Under the pieces are notes generated by a model. It was given only the letters and a program-made list of their open reading frames with translations, ran no database searches and was not told where the DNA came from. Shown piece after piece: positions 11,948 to 24,640 of a DNA stretch of 64,000 nucleotides (position 1 is the first letter of the stretch; every line of letters starts with the position of its first letter). A program made the translations under genes and the position numbers. The DNA is taken from positions 23,775,998 through 23,839,997 of the forward strand of contig JASXTE010000017.1 in NCBI GenBank assembly GCA_030280995.1. Reading direction: 5' to 3'. Origin of the DNA: Hemileia vastatrix (taxonomy: Eukaryota > Basidiomycota > Pucciniomycetes > Pucciniales > Zaghouaniaceae).

Positions 11948-14254
11948 AACCCAAATGTGTTTCATCCCACTCTCTGATTTATACTCGCTTTGAAGCTTTT
12001 GAGCTTGCACCATGTCTGCCACATGGCATGGCACCTAACCCTCCTGTACTTAGCAATGAGAGGCAGGAAATAACAAGAGTTCAGTATCGCAACTTACTTG
12101 AATTGGCTAGAGATAAAACAGAAGAGCTTGTCAAGATCCTTAACAATAATCCTTCTCCTTCATATTTATCTAACCCTTGTAATGACTTACTCCAATATGT
12201 GAAAAGCCTTGAAAAATGTATGTTCTTCACCTTTTTTGTCTCCTTTTAAAATAGTAGATAAGATTATTAATATTTTTTTTTCTTCATATATATTTGTAGC
12301 TTATGAGGAGGGTATGATTCCTCCTGATGAAATCATTGTCATTAGGGATGATGATGAGACAGATGAACCATCAGATTCAACTCATGCTTCAAATTCTAAG
12401 GAAAATCTTGAAACACCTGTTATCCGCTCCAAGAAAAAGAGATTATCCCAAGGCTCCTCTTTTGTTTGACGTATTAAACCGGCTTCTGATAATGAATTTT
12501 CTGATGTATCAAATAATAAATCTCAAAAAAAAGCAAAGGTTTTGATAATGAGTATATTCTTGTTTCCTTTTTTTTATTGTTATTCTTTTATCTTTAAAAT
12601 TCTATCATATATCTCTTTTATTGCTTACATATTGTACTTTTTATCTTTCTTTTGATATTTTGTACCAGAAACTCACCTGCTGTAGATTGTTCCATCCATA
12701 AACGCCCTCTCCCTGATGAAGATGATGAAAAGAGCAATGAAAATAACGATGATCAACTGTCAGAATATGAAGCTATGCTTGTTCATCAAAAAAAGCAAAG
12801 TTTAAAATCTTCTTCAAGACATGTTGATATGTTTGATAAAGATGATGATTCAAACATCTCATCACCGAATTCCTTCATTTCTAAGAAGCAATACCCATCA
12901 CCTCCTAAATTACCTACTTTGACCACTTTGAAAGCTTCTCTACCAATGAAATCAACTCCAATCAAGATATCAAAAAAACCTCTAACTTATTCACCCTCAG
13001 TTCTAAAAGAATCTGATTTTCAGGAGGAATTCTGTAAAATTCATAATTTTTATAAAGGTAGAATCAGCACGGCAAAGGTCCTCAGTTCGTGGTTGGAAAT
13101 TGTTACTCTCCTCGAATTACGCTCTTCAACTTCTTCCCAAGAACCCATGTCAAATATTCCAATGTTTACTTTTCATTGGGAAAAATCTTGTGGAGAAGAT
13201 TGGCTTTCAAAACTTACTGAGTTATGTAAGTTACCATAATTTTTAGTCTTGACTTTTGTTCTTTTACTTATTTTTTTTCCTTTTGTAGCAAATATTTTTT
13301 TAGAGATTGATAGCTCACAGCTATGGGTACTCGATAATATTGATTTCAAAAAAATGGAAGATTTATGTGATCCTGATGGTTTAAATACTGAAATTCTTTC
13401 CTCAACAAAGAAAACGGATCACCCTGAATCCAATCTTATCCGAATGCTCATGAGATTAATGATCCCAAGTGACCACTGCCGTTCTTCATGGGTATCTCTT
13501 ATATCATCTTCACTTTATCTGACCGCACATGAATTCAGCCAGCTTCCATCACATCAAAACATTAACTCAGATTGTCTAATTGAACGTAGACTTCAGCTTC
13601 TAGCTCACCTTTCAAATCTGAAGAGTCCGATTTCTGATGGCTTAGAAGTTGGTCCCACTGCACTTCAAACCCGTGATATATCAATGTCAACTCTTCTTCA
13701 AATAAGCAATATTATCATTGATATAATTATGTCAATTATCATTCTTAAATCAAAATATTGTGCTGCAACAATATCAAGTGGCAAGACTAGTGAAGCTCAA
13801 CAATCAAGTGAGAAAAACAAAAATACTGAACTGACTATAATGAGAGAGAAACAAAAGGCTGCACTAAACAAAATAAATTCTGAATACTCCCACCACCGAT
13901 ATCAATCTTTCACATTCTATATAATCGATGGTGTCCGTGGTTTATTTCTGAGCTCTCAAGATCATAGATTGGCTTCAGCAGCTGATTGCTTGGAGGTAAT
14001 ATCAGAAGTTAAGTTTCTTAATTTACATGAAAAAAAATCATTTGATGGAAGAAATAATTTGGAAAAATTTAAATAACTATATTTTAACATTAATAAAACC
14101 TTTTATAGGCAAGTGTGATCCATTTCCTTTAAAATTTGATACCCCAAGTCCTCTGGGAATTGCTAGGGCTATTTCTGCAGATTTTCTTAATCACTGGAGC
14201 TCCATTCAGCCAGTATCACCTTTTTTTGCTAAACATAGCCTTTCAATAAATTAA
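11948..14254 (+). CDS. Unrecognised multi-exon protein
   Basis: I do not recognise this protein. Exons read: 11948-12217 (after a TTTCCAG acceptor, PKCVSSHSLIYTRFEAFELA, ending at GTATGT), 12300-12538 (acidic, IRDDDETDEPSDS, with Lys-rich stretches), 12669-13225 (Ser/Lys-rich, then a folded-looking part with FCKIHNFYKGRISTAKVLSS), 13289-13995 (largest, mostly helical, with IMREKQKAALNKINSEYSHH), and a last piece to 14254. The joins 12217/12300 and 13225/13289 are in phase with GT/AG borders. The second exon has one TGA at 12467-12469, and the last join is one base out of phase. A possible first ATG lies at 11831, but its splice would create a stop. The product is about 640 residues with an acidic low-complexity N-terminal half. 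It could be a host gene or a transposon companion gene. Confidence 0.5.
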
Positions 14255-15052
14255 TATTCCAACATGTAAATAGATAAAGTTCTGTCTATATGATTTATCT
14301 TGTATAATTCAAGTTATTTTCCTTCAAATACGTCAAAAATGTGACCATCTTTGAAATTTATTAAGTAACCTTTGACATGATTTTCTAAATTAATTATTAA
14401 AAAAAATTATTGTAAGTCCAGCAATAACAAAGATTTTAAAATATACTTATATGATTTCAAATACTTGTATTAAATTCTTAAATATTTGATTATTTATATA
14501 AAAATATGATAACTGCTCTAGTTTTGTTACTTTACCTTTAATATTAAATAATCTATTAATTATTACAAATTTTTTCATTGATTGTAACATTTTTAATCAG
14601 AAGTAGAAAAACTTAAATAATTAAATGTGTGTATTCTTAAAAAAATACAATTTAATCTATTTTTGATTCAAAATTCTTTCATCAACTCTTTATTATTAAC
14701 TTTTTTATTAATAAGCTTGTTTGACCTAAAATACTATACAGTTAATTTGGTAGCATTAAAAGCACATTTTTATGGCTAATATATTTCAAATTCTTAATTA
14801 TAGTTTTTGTATTTTAGAACCTTTGCTACCAATTTAATAAAAATGACATTTAAAGATTTCACAACTTATATATTTCCTCAAAAGTAAATCAAATTTTCTT
14901 ATAATATTATGAAAAAAAATTATTTTATTTCACAAATAAAAAAAATAGATAATACTATAATTATCAAAACTGAAAATGTTACAGCTACTCCCAGTATTTA
15001 TCATGTTTAAATTTGCATTAAGTTGTGTATATATAATATAAATTTTTAATAT
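14255..15052. other. Spacer between convergent genes
   Basis: AT-rich sequence separating the 3' ends of two convergent genes. I see no ORF or structured repeat. Confidence 0.5.
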
Positions 15053-17013
15053 TTATATATCTAGATTTTTTAGATTTGTCTTAACATTAGATAAATAATA
15101 CTTTGCTGATTCTATTTCTTCCTCTATTAAGTCATCTCTTTTCAAAAAAACTCTCAAAGCACTAATCAAATATTCTAACCTAAATTTTTCTTTTTTAATT
15201 TCTAAGTATTCTGAAATATCAATATCAAAAACGTTAAGCTTTTCTATAGCATGAAAAAGTCTAGTGCTGATTTGAATAGAAGAACCTATCCTAGTGAAGC
15301 CAGGAATTTCATGACATCTTGAGGTAAAATGCCTTAGTTGATTGGCAGGCCATAATGTCACTGTTATTCCATTAGTTGCTTCAAAGTTGATTTTACTTCG
15401 AATTTCGGGAAACATAAGTTCTCCACCTATTTGTCGTGGTTGGGTCTTATCATACTTCATATGAATGGTGTTTTTTTCTGTATCTTTAGGAAAAAATATT
15501 CCTAAAGTATACTCACTTGCATCCTTATCGAGATGAACCTCATTAGAGAACCCATTACCATTCCCTCCAGATGTCCAAGTTAAATTACTAGCAAACGGTA
15601 CACCCTCTTCTTCACTAGAAACTTTTGAAAATCCAGGAATACCAAGTTTTGCGCAAAGATTAGTTGCCTCATTGTACTTTACATATGATATTTTTTTAAA
15701 AAAATATTCAAAGTACATTGCAATCCTCTTCATTCGTTTTTTATATTCATCCGTTTTTACAATATCATCAGTGTATTCATCTGCAAGGAAAAGCATTCAA
15801 AAATTCAGTATTTAAATTAAAAAGAGTGATACTTACGAATATGTAAAGATTTCTTTCTATCTAAAATAAAGCCACCACCAAACATTTTTCCAAAACCACC
15901 AGCTCTTTGATGATAACCATTATTTTTAATTTCATGTTTGCAGTAAGAAAGATCCTTAATGCATTGCACCGTAGCTTCTAACATATCTAGTTCTTTGAGC
16001 TCATGAATTTCAAAAGTCTGCACAAGAACATTAGGTATTAAGACACCTTTTGGTTTATAAATACTACATCCAGGAAAAAAATTGTAATAATTATTGCAAT
16101 CTGTCATATTATTTGCATAAGATCGTGCATAGAAATGTGGCTTCTTCCCGTTTGTATCCATTCCAAGAGCGTTTACAAGTTTCATTCCATTAGCAATGTC
16201 TTTCGCCCACCTATTGTTAGAGTTCTTCCCTGGCCGTTTTTTTTTTCAAATCGTTACTCATTGATGGTTCAATCCTAAGAGAATTCAATTTTGATTTAAA
16301 ATAGAAAAAAATCAAAAATTAGAAAATAGTAACATAATTTCAATTATCAGTCAATGATACCTTTAACTTTATCATATCTTCAATATTAGAAATACAAAAG
16401 TTAGCATATCTACATATTAGTAAATTTATATACTTTTTCTTTATTTCAAATATTAAGAAAGCGTTTCAAAGGTATACTTTATTAAATTATACATATAAAG
16501 AGTATAGCTTTATCCTGTATGCATTCAGCAAGTACGAGATTTGGCTCTACACTTAATATTAATAATATAATGAAAGTATAACTCCAATACACTAGTAATA
16601 TTAAAAAATTTACGGAATTATGATATCCACATATATAAAATGAAAAATCTTGCTCTGATCAATATATTGACTTAGAAAGTTATACTTCAATAAATTATTA
16701 ATTTTTAAATTGTAGCATTGTCCTGTATGCTTTCAGCAAGTACGAGACTTTGAAACAACTTAAAAATTCATAAATTAAAGGTAAAGTACAAACAATCTAA
16801 TTATTATTATGAAAAGCAAAACATTATCCTGTATGCTTTCAGCAAGTACGAGATGATGTTTTACTTTTCATATTAATAATATAATGTTTGAGAAAGTATT
16901 AAAGAAATATAGAAAAATGATAAGCAAAAAATGAACTTACACGTCTATTAAATCTTCTTCCATTTGTAGCTGATTGATCAAAATTAATTATAAAGTTTAT
17001 TTTATAATCACTG
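15053..17013 (-). CDS. Tet-like 2-oxoglutarate/Fe(II) oxygenase
   Basis: Resembles the fungal Tet/JBP-like dioxygenase family, known for oxidising 5-methylpyrimidines in DNA or relatives thereof. The main exon (15780 down to 15053) carries NEVHLDKDASE (metal-binding H-x-D), a GG-x5-P strand region, a distal His in LWPANQLRHFTS and an Arg in GFTRIGSSIQIS that fits 2-oxoglutarate binding, so the iron triad and Arg appear present. A 56-base intron (15781-15836, GTAAGT/CTTGCAG) joins in phase to the exon ending at 15837, which contains RPGKNSNNRWAKDIANGMKL. A run of ten A on the coding strand (about 16240-16249) shifts its first codons by one base; it may be an assembly error or a real lesion. 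A further exon (17013-16941, FDQSATNGRRFNRR, ending at GTAAGT) lies upstream. The full 5' end is unresolved. No in-frame stop was seen, unlike its neighbours. Confidence 0.7.
16497..16880. repeat. Three hairpins with one shared apical sequence
   Basis: A 27-base sequence containing GCTTTCAGCAAGTACGAG occurs at 16513-16539 (one base different), 16721-16747 and 16827-16853. Each copy is flanked by arms that pair with each other but are not alike between copies: at 16801-16824 with 16856-16879 (ATGAAAAGCAAAACAT against ATGTTTTACTTTTCAT), at 16701-16713 with 16755-16767 (ATTTTTAAATTGT against ACAACTTAAAAAT), and more weakly near 16498-16510 with 16541-16555. The shared part can itself fold (TGCT-TTC-AGCA). 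The three lie between two exons of the Tet-like gene, probably in its intron. Confidence 0.75.
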
Positions 17014-18006
17014 TTTTAAAAAATAAATGGTTAGATAAATAATTGAACATTTTTGATAAGGAATAAAGAAAAGTAAATTGACAAACAAATAAAAAAACTT
17101 TAAGTTAACTGAAAAAGAATTATTTTATAATGAATCGAAAGGGTACAGTAAAAGATACCATAAAAATAAATTCAGAATTAGAATCATTAGATTAACTTGT
17201 CAAAAGTGTAAAAAAGTGTAACAAACCAAAATGATATGAAATGCAATAGCAAGAAAAATTTGCTTACCGTTAATCAGATAAGGTCAAGAAAATAGTACCA
17301 ATAATTCAAAATGATAAAGCAAAAATATGATTAATAATTTTTGAAAAAGGTAAGTGAGAAAGAGAAAGGAAAAATAAATTGGGTGGCAAACAGATGTATA
17401 TATCATGAATTTTCACTGATCACATTTTCAAAAAAATGCAGCTCTCCAAGTCATATGATAAACTTCATCTAAATTCCAAGAATGATGTTGCCAAGGCACT
17501 GTACACAGCATGATCATTTTTTCCTATGCATATACTAATTCCAGCTAGAATTTACTTGGCTGCATGTTGTACAGATGCACATTTGTGGAACACTGAATTT
17601 CACATCTAAAAAAAATTGACGCCACATAATTCTAGCTACCATGTTTCACGTAGCTAAAAAACATACACTCATCACATTTAAATTTACATTGCGCCAAAAT
17701 TAATTCATTTTTGAATTTTTTTAAAGGGAACTATAATGTGCACCACCTATTTCTAAAATATGAACCTCCGCACCATATTAAATTGGGAGACTTTTAATTA
17801 TGCAATTTTTTTGCCGTGACCTTTTTCCTGATCTTACTTGGTTCAAAATATTGAAACATGACCAATTTTGATGAAAGAAACATTTGATTTTGTTTCTATG
17901 TGTAACAATGGAAGGCTATTTCTTACTGGCTGAAGAGTGTTGTATATTTTATTTGAACACATTTTTATTTTTTTATGTATTTTATTTAAAAAATTTACTT
18001 TTTATT
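17014..18006. other. Spacer
   Basis: AT-rich, with no protein-like ORF of note. Further 5' exons of the Tet-like gene may lie in 17014-17300 on the minus strand but I cannot define them. Confidence 0.4.
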
Positions 18007-18756
18007 GCAGCCAGATTTATACTGGCTGCTTTTTAGAAACCTTAATTTATGACCCAAGCCTTTGAAATTGGCTTGGGTCCCTTACATTGCAATTTAGTAC
18101 TTCCAGCCAGGTTTCCCCTGGCTGGAAGTGTCTCTTTCAAGCAATCGAAGTCGCTAAAAGCGACTTCTATTGCTTGCTGTAATGTTTGCCACCCTCCCAG
18201 CTAATTTACTAGGCTGGGAGGTGGCCAAAGCAGTGTGCAACGCGCGTTGCACAATCGCTACCATATCTCATGCAGCTGATATCAAGTCAGCTGCATGAGA
18301 TATGCGCAGCACATGCAATGCGTGCTGCATGCAGCAGAAACGCGCGTTGCATGCAGCAGCAATGCAGGCTGCATGTGCTGCATGCAACGCGCATTTCTGC
18401 TGCATGCAATGCGCATTACTTGCAGCAGCGATGCGTGTTGCATGTGCTGTATGCAGTGCATTGCACAGCCAGTTTTTTTCTGGCTGTGCAATGCACACAG
18501 AGAAACCAAAGTCCCTGCAAGGGACTTTGGTCTCTAAGATGGAAGCGACTTTCCCTACCAGGTGCAATCTGGTGGGAAAGTGAGAGAAACGTTAGACCGA
18601 AGTTGTTTGAAAGCAACTTTGGTCTTAAAAACATTAAAAATCATAAAAAAAAATGAGAAATGTAGAAAAAAAAAAATTAAAAATTAAAATGTGAGTATAA
18701 GAAAAAAAATAAGTGCTAGTGATACCAAAAATCCAAGCCAATTTCATTTGGCTTGG
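18007..18756. repeat. Array of 13 consecutive hairpins
   Basis: Thirteen back-to-back inverted repeats with short loops occur in 750 bases: 18007-18029, 18051-18079 (GACCCAAGCC), 18099-18129 (ACTTCCAGCCAGG), 18138-18176, 18188-18225, 18234-18253 (perfect palindrome TGTGCAACGCGCGTTGCACA), 18262-18304 (18-base perfect stem CATATCTCATGCAGCTGA), about 18318-18415 (stem near 38 bases, rich in TGCATGCAGCA), 18456-18496 (17-base perfect stem), 18499-18535, 18548-18581, 18593-18628 and 18733-18756. Stem sequences mostly differ, but some share cores (CAGCCAG in the first, third and ninth; CCAAGCC in the second and last). Base composition is much more GC-rich than the flanks and several CpG are intact. 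No gene overlaps it convincingly. Confidence 0.9.
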
Positions 18757-20912
18757 TTATTTAATAATTATTTTTTAATACATTAAATTTAAAATTCAAA
18801 CACCATAAAATATATGAATTTTTTTTATATGAATATTATAAATTTAATCTACCTCTTTCTCATAATTATATTTATAATTTTGTTTTTTTAATTTTTGACA
18901 TTTAAGTTTATTTTTTGGAAATACAAAATTAAATTTTCAACTAAATTTTTTAGTAAGGTAAAATAAATTATAAATTTGACATTTTGTAATTGAATAATGA
19001 AAAAATTTTTAAATTTATTTAAAAAATATTTTTGTTAGAAGAATACAAATATTTTAAGGGTAGAAATATGGTGCAAATTGTAAGTAAAAAAAATTATATT
19101 TTTTTTTGTGAGGGGTTATTTCTATTTTTAAAAATATTTTTCAAAAACATTCATTAAATACTGAATTAAATTACTTTGCAACTCAAATTTTTTGTAAAAT
19201 AATTAAAAATGAAATAATAATATTGTTATATTTGATATAAAATTTGAATTGGTAATATTAATGTCTCTTTAAGTAAATTTGAAAATCATTTAAAAAGACC
19301 ATGTTGATAAGTACTTCATTTTTGATATACAATGGTTATATATATATCTTATATATATTTCTTGAGTGTTATTTTTATATACATTCAATAAAATTTGTAA
19401 TATAAAATGCCATTTAATCATTAATTATTGTTCAACTTAGTTATAACAACTTCATATTTAATACCAGCCACTAGTATTTACTTTTTAATTTAAAACTCCA
19501 ATATAATATGAGAGTATCCTTATTTTGTCTGTATGTAATGAACAACAATAACAGACCATAAATGAGTGGGTAATTAATTAAAATAAATAGTTGAAGAATA
19601 ACCTATAAGAAATGATAAGTTTATCAAAAAGAGTACATTAAAAAAATATACTTTTGAATTTTTTTTGATATAATTTGGGTAGTTGAATGAAAATTTAAAT
19701 TATCAGACATCAAAATGGATAAAATCAAAAAGTGGTGTTTATATAATAAGCCTCATATAAAAAAAAGGATAAAAAATCTACTATGTAACTAAATTATTAA
19801 ATATTAAGGTATTATTAAAATTATTGAAAAACTTATTTTACAGTTATAATGAAATCTAAATGTGAAAATAATGGTGGGATAATAGTAATACTATGTGGAA
19901 ACACTTTAATTTATACATACTTTCAACTATGTTCAGATAAAAAAATTGTTAAAATTGTATAATAACATCTAGTTAATAGTGATGCAATTTTATTTAGATC
20001 AAGAATAAATTTTTCTGAGGAAAAACTAATTAAATTGAGATATGGCCATTTCCTTTCAAGAGATAGAATAATAATAAAAATTTAAAAAATTATAATAAGT
20101 ATTCTTAATCACCATTTTTGAAAAGTCTCTAGTAAAATTCATTATAATATATCATTCATTTATTACATTATATGGAGTTTCATCTTGAAGTAGTGATGTG
20201 CAGCTTTGAACTTATGTTATGAAAAACAAAAAAGTTAAAAAATATATAGTTATACTAATGAAAAAGCCAAAAATAAAAATACTATTATAAATTAAAAAAA
20301 TAAAACTACATAAATTTTATTCTGCTCTAATGATGGAAGGGTACTATGTATGAATTTCCACATGTTAAATCCAAACCTGCTTTAAGGCTAGTTTACAGGT
20401 AGAGCTATTAAGTTTCTTTAAATTCTAAAAATAACTTATGCATTTTACTAATTATTTTTTTCTTGTTTTCTTTCCAAAGTTGTTAGAGTTGCTTAATTAA
20501 TACTGTTATCTTGATTGTAAGATATATAATTTTTTTTGAATACATGATTTATTGTTTCAAAAATTATATTATAAATTTAAATCATTTATTTCATTTTCTA
20601 AAGCTTCATTTTCAAAGACACAACTCCATTTTCTATTACTTAACAAATATATAAAATGTGATAGTAAAATTTGAGGAATTTTCTTTTTGAGAGGGTCAAA
20701 CTATATTGTGAAGATTTTTATCTAGAAATTCTTGTACTCTAAAACCAAATAATTTTCTCCCTTAAGTAAACCATTTCAAAAATATGAGAATATAAACAAG
20801 AATATTAACTTATCTTATTTTTATTTTCTTTACTGAAAGTTTTAGTTCAATCCCTTTTTTTATATGACATTAGTATAAAAACATGGTTAAATGCTACTAT
20901 ATAATTAATTTT

Positions 20913-20959
<47 letters not shown>

Positions 20960-22462
20960 TTAGAAGGTCATCCTTTTTTATTTACTTGAATAAATGGCTC
21001 AATTATAATACCCAACACTTATTAATGTTTCCCAAACTCAATAACAAATTTCTCATATGAAATATTAGCTTCTAATAGAAGAAGTTTATCTATAGATGAT
21101 ATTCAACATGTGATTTTACTTTTTAGATTCAGCTAAAATTAAACAAAAGGAGAAATCATGCATATGTGTTTAAATGGTAACCATATGTTACTTAGAGGAT
21201 TGTGAAATTCACTCATCAGAATGGTTTAAGTATTAAAATAAATTGAGGTCATTATTTTCTAGTATTTGAAACTAATTAGGAAATTATTCTAAAAATATAT
21301 TTTAATGTGTATCATGTTTAAAAAGTTGGAAATATGATTTTTGAAAATTGTGAGTTTCTTATGAGATACCAAGCTTTAGTTTACATTGTTTCAAGTAGAA
21401 TAGAATTTTAGTATTAGAAATTGAAAGCAATGTACCATTATCAGATTTTAACTGTGTTCTACTTATAGAATGATTACATAACATTAAACATTATTTAAAT
21501 CAAAAAGGTTTAAAAGATATTTAGAATTTTACCAAATTTCACCATTTATTAATCTTTGATTTGAAAACAAACTATGATGTACACTCACTAGAAATAAGCA
21601 ATCCCAATTTTAACATAATTTATCAATCCAAAAATAATGAGTCAATTAACATGAAAATATATATTATTTCAAAACCAAATCTCTAGATTTAAAATATGAT
21701 GCTTTAATGAAAAATTATTACAAAACTTTAATGCAATGAACTCTCTTAAAAAATACAAAAATAAAATATCAAAACAAGTAATTTCTGCTAAAAAAACTAC
21801 TAACTATTGTAGATAAAGCATAAAAATCAGTCATATTTTTTAAAAAAATGATCTAACAATATTTATTTTTGTTAAAAAAATCAAAACATTGTTAAGTTTG
21901 CTTGTTATAATAATGTTAAAATCCACTAAACATTATCTAAAGGTGGTAAAATATGTTAAAGATATGTTGAATTTCGTGAGATAAAAATCAACAATTTTGT
22001 ATCATTTCCTGTTGTGCTATGACTTTATTCCACCCTTTTTATCTGATACTTCCAGTATTACTTTGCTATGATCACTAGTTTTCAAGTTAAAATTTACAAA
22101 TGTTCATTATACTTGATAATATGAAAAATAACTCAAACTTTTATAACTACAAAATAAGATTTTGTAACTCCTTCTTTCAATCAATATTTGAAGAAATTTT
22201 TAGTTTATTTGAGTAATGATTTTAAGAATAACAAAAAATTTGAAATTCACAAGGAATTATTTCCAGAGACTATAATTATTTACTTGTGTAATGCATGAGC
22301 TACTTATCAATGATGTAAAACATCAGAAAAGTAATTTATAGTTATAAATCTACAGATTATACTGTTTCTGGTATATATATCTTCAATAAATCTTTAAAAC
22401 TTATCTTAGCCTACATACCACACAATTGAAAATCATTATATTAAAAAAGGAAAAAATTCTAT
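18757..22462. other. Long AT-rich stretch without genes
   Basis: No ORF above background, no LTR or terminal repeat visible. Poly-A/T tracts are frequent. It ends at the 5-base target duplication (GATAA, 22463-22467) of element E1. Confidence 0.6.
20917..20952. repeat. (AT)n microsatellite
   Basis: An uninterrupted TA/AT dinucleotide run of about 36 bases. Confidence 0.95.
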
Positions 22463-22467
22463 GATAA

Positions 22468-23968
22468 TGTCAGCCTGTATATCTCCAGGACTGAGTAAAA
22501 AGTAATTATAAGTTATGTTAAACACATGAACTATACATGGGAATAATAAATAAGAGTACACAAATAGTATACATAAGTAAAATTATGATAATACACAAAA
22601 AATGCCATTATAACACCTTATGTACACGCATATATCCACCTTTTATAGGTCTTATGTACTTAATATTAAGTTGGAATATGTTAGGGTAATCTTAAGAACC
22701 TTAAGTATAAGGCTACATAATTTTTAAGTACACTTAAAGCTGTTATGTTCATTGTTTTATGCAAAAAACAAGAAATGCGCTTTATTTCACTTAAAAGTTG
22801 ACTTTATGCGCTATAAAATTGAGAATATCAAAATTGCGCTTTGACAGATCAATTGGGCTCATTTAGAACTATTGATTTGGCTATTTAAATGCATAAAAAT
22901 AACACTTTTCAAATTTGGTGTTTTTTATGCCAGAAATGGCTTCTGTGTACTGGCCACATACTGCCTGCTTTTTTCCCGTGTGAATAGCTTCATTTTTAGC
23001 AAAGTTAGCTTTTTCACACTATAATTACCCCACATTCTACGCCCACTGTGGGGAAACACACTAAAATAGGCGACAGGCGCTTATTTAGTGTCCTAGCTTA
23101 ATTAATAATGCATTGACCTTATTTATATGCACTAATTTCATTAATAACCTCACTCTTGGCACTTTATTTCATCACCACGCTTAAATTCGCCTAATTTTAG
23201 TCAAGGATTTACCCATGCAAGCGCCTGCCAAGAACTGCATGTAGTTACCCCACATCTCATGCTCTTTTTTAAGTTTTTGGGTGGTTTCTCAGTCAATTTT
23301 GGTTATTTTTGAATGGGAATTTCACGTAGTATAATGTCAGGATTAGCCCCATTATTTCTACAGTAAATCTCCCTTATTATTAAGCTATTATTAACCTTAA
23401 AAAGTCTCCTTTAGTCTTTAATATTATTGTTTAATACGCATATACTCTCTTTTTGTCTTTTTCTTTAATTTTGATGGATTTCCCTTATTATTACAGTATT
23501 TTGGCGGTTGTTACTTGTCTAATTATGTCATGGGTCACTAGGGATGATGATGGGCATTTCTATTAGTTGTTTAGAGGCGTCATTAACTGTTTATTGGGTG
23601 GTAAATCAAGGGAATCATTGGGGAACTCAGTGTGTATAAAAGGAGGAGGTTTTTGGGTTGTATTTCTTCATTCTTTATCATTACAATTTAACCAATATAA
23701 CCAAACCAATTACAATACATATCAATTAGTACTTTTATAAGACTTTTGAATAGTATCTGAATTTATATAATCTATTTTTCTACCAACTATAAAGATTGTA
23801 AGCCATATATAAGAATAGTGAGAATTATATTACTGAGACCTTTATATTTGATTATACTTTACAACTTAGTGGATTAAATCTACAGTATTCATATAGGACC
23901 ATTAAAATCTTCTAGAAAACTGACTATTCAAGCTAGTTCACGTCCTTGTACTTGACCTTAGCCTGACA
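22468..23968 (+). repeat. E1 5' LTR
   Basis: 1501 bases bounded by TG and CA and matched by 28030-29794. It contains a TATA-like box and, after it, the likely transcription start region. It is the empty-site reference for the MITE in the 3' LTR. Confidence 0.9.
23635..23643 (+). promoter_or_regulatory. TATA-like box in E1 LTR
   Basis: TATAAAAGG, conserved in the 3' LTR, lies about 330 bases before the LTR end. It is the best candidate for the U3 core promoter; start site not known. Confidence 0.5.
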
Positions 23969-24640
23969 ATTGGGGGCCTTTCCTCAAGAATTCTGTTATA
24001 ATCCTGTAAGTGAAATTTTCAAAAGAAGGTGCACATAAATAATATCCCTATAGAAATATTTGGATAATTACAACAGGTTGGGGTCACTTATATAGTGATT
24101 TCAGAAAAAGAAGCCCTGTTATATAGTAAAATTGTGATATTGAATCAACAATTTTACCACTAATTTAACATATAATTGTTATTAGTGGGTCTGTCAATAG
24201 ACCAATTAAATTTGTGATCTTTGCAGATAAAATTTTTACCACTAATTTAACATAAAATTGTTTTTAGTGGGAGTCTGTCAATAGACCAATTAAATTTGTG
24301 ATCTTTGCAGATAATAAACCAAATAAACTGATTAATTGTTTTCTTTTAACAGGAATCTTAATTTTTTCTTTTTATTGGTTTGTAATACTCATTAAATATT
24401 TAGAGAGAATCTTACTAACAGTTGTTTTCTTTTAAATATAAAAACACGGCTACATATTGTAGACCAGTTAAATTAAGTGACCACATAAAAAGCATATTTG
24501 ACTTTTGGCACTTAAAGATTCACTTCATACCAATAAGTAAGAAATAAAATTGTCTTCAGTGGTATTGATAAATACTGATAAAACTCTTTTTTGAAAGTTT
24601 TTATATCTAAATTCTCAAATTCTTTAAATTCCGCGTGAAA
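23969..24640 (+). other. E1 leader with primer site and 82-base duplication
   Basis: Immediately after the LTR comes ATTGGGGGCCTTTCC; E2 has nearly the same (ATTGGGGGTCTTTCC) at its LTR border, so this is the likely primer-binding site, although I cannot name the tRNA. An 82-base tandem duplication (about 24156-24319) repeats ACCACTAATTTAACAT through GATCTTTGCAGATAA. Confidence 0.6.

Noticed and set aside
16513..16853. Possible hammerhead or similar self-cleaving ribozymes in the three hairpins
   Set aside because: The CUGAUGA and GAAA core elements are absent in either orientation.
18268..18656. Six overlapping ORFs on both strands rich in Cys, His, Ala and Met
   Set aside because: They are by-products of the GC-rich hairpin array; the same TGCATGCAGCA units give open frames in every direction.
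23969..23990. Naming the tRNA primer for E1 and E2
   Set aside because: ATTGGGGGCCTTTCC is conserved at the border, but I cannot match it reliably to a tRNA 3' end without a search.
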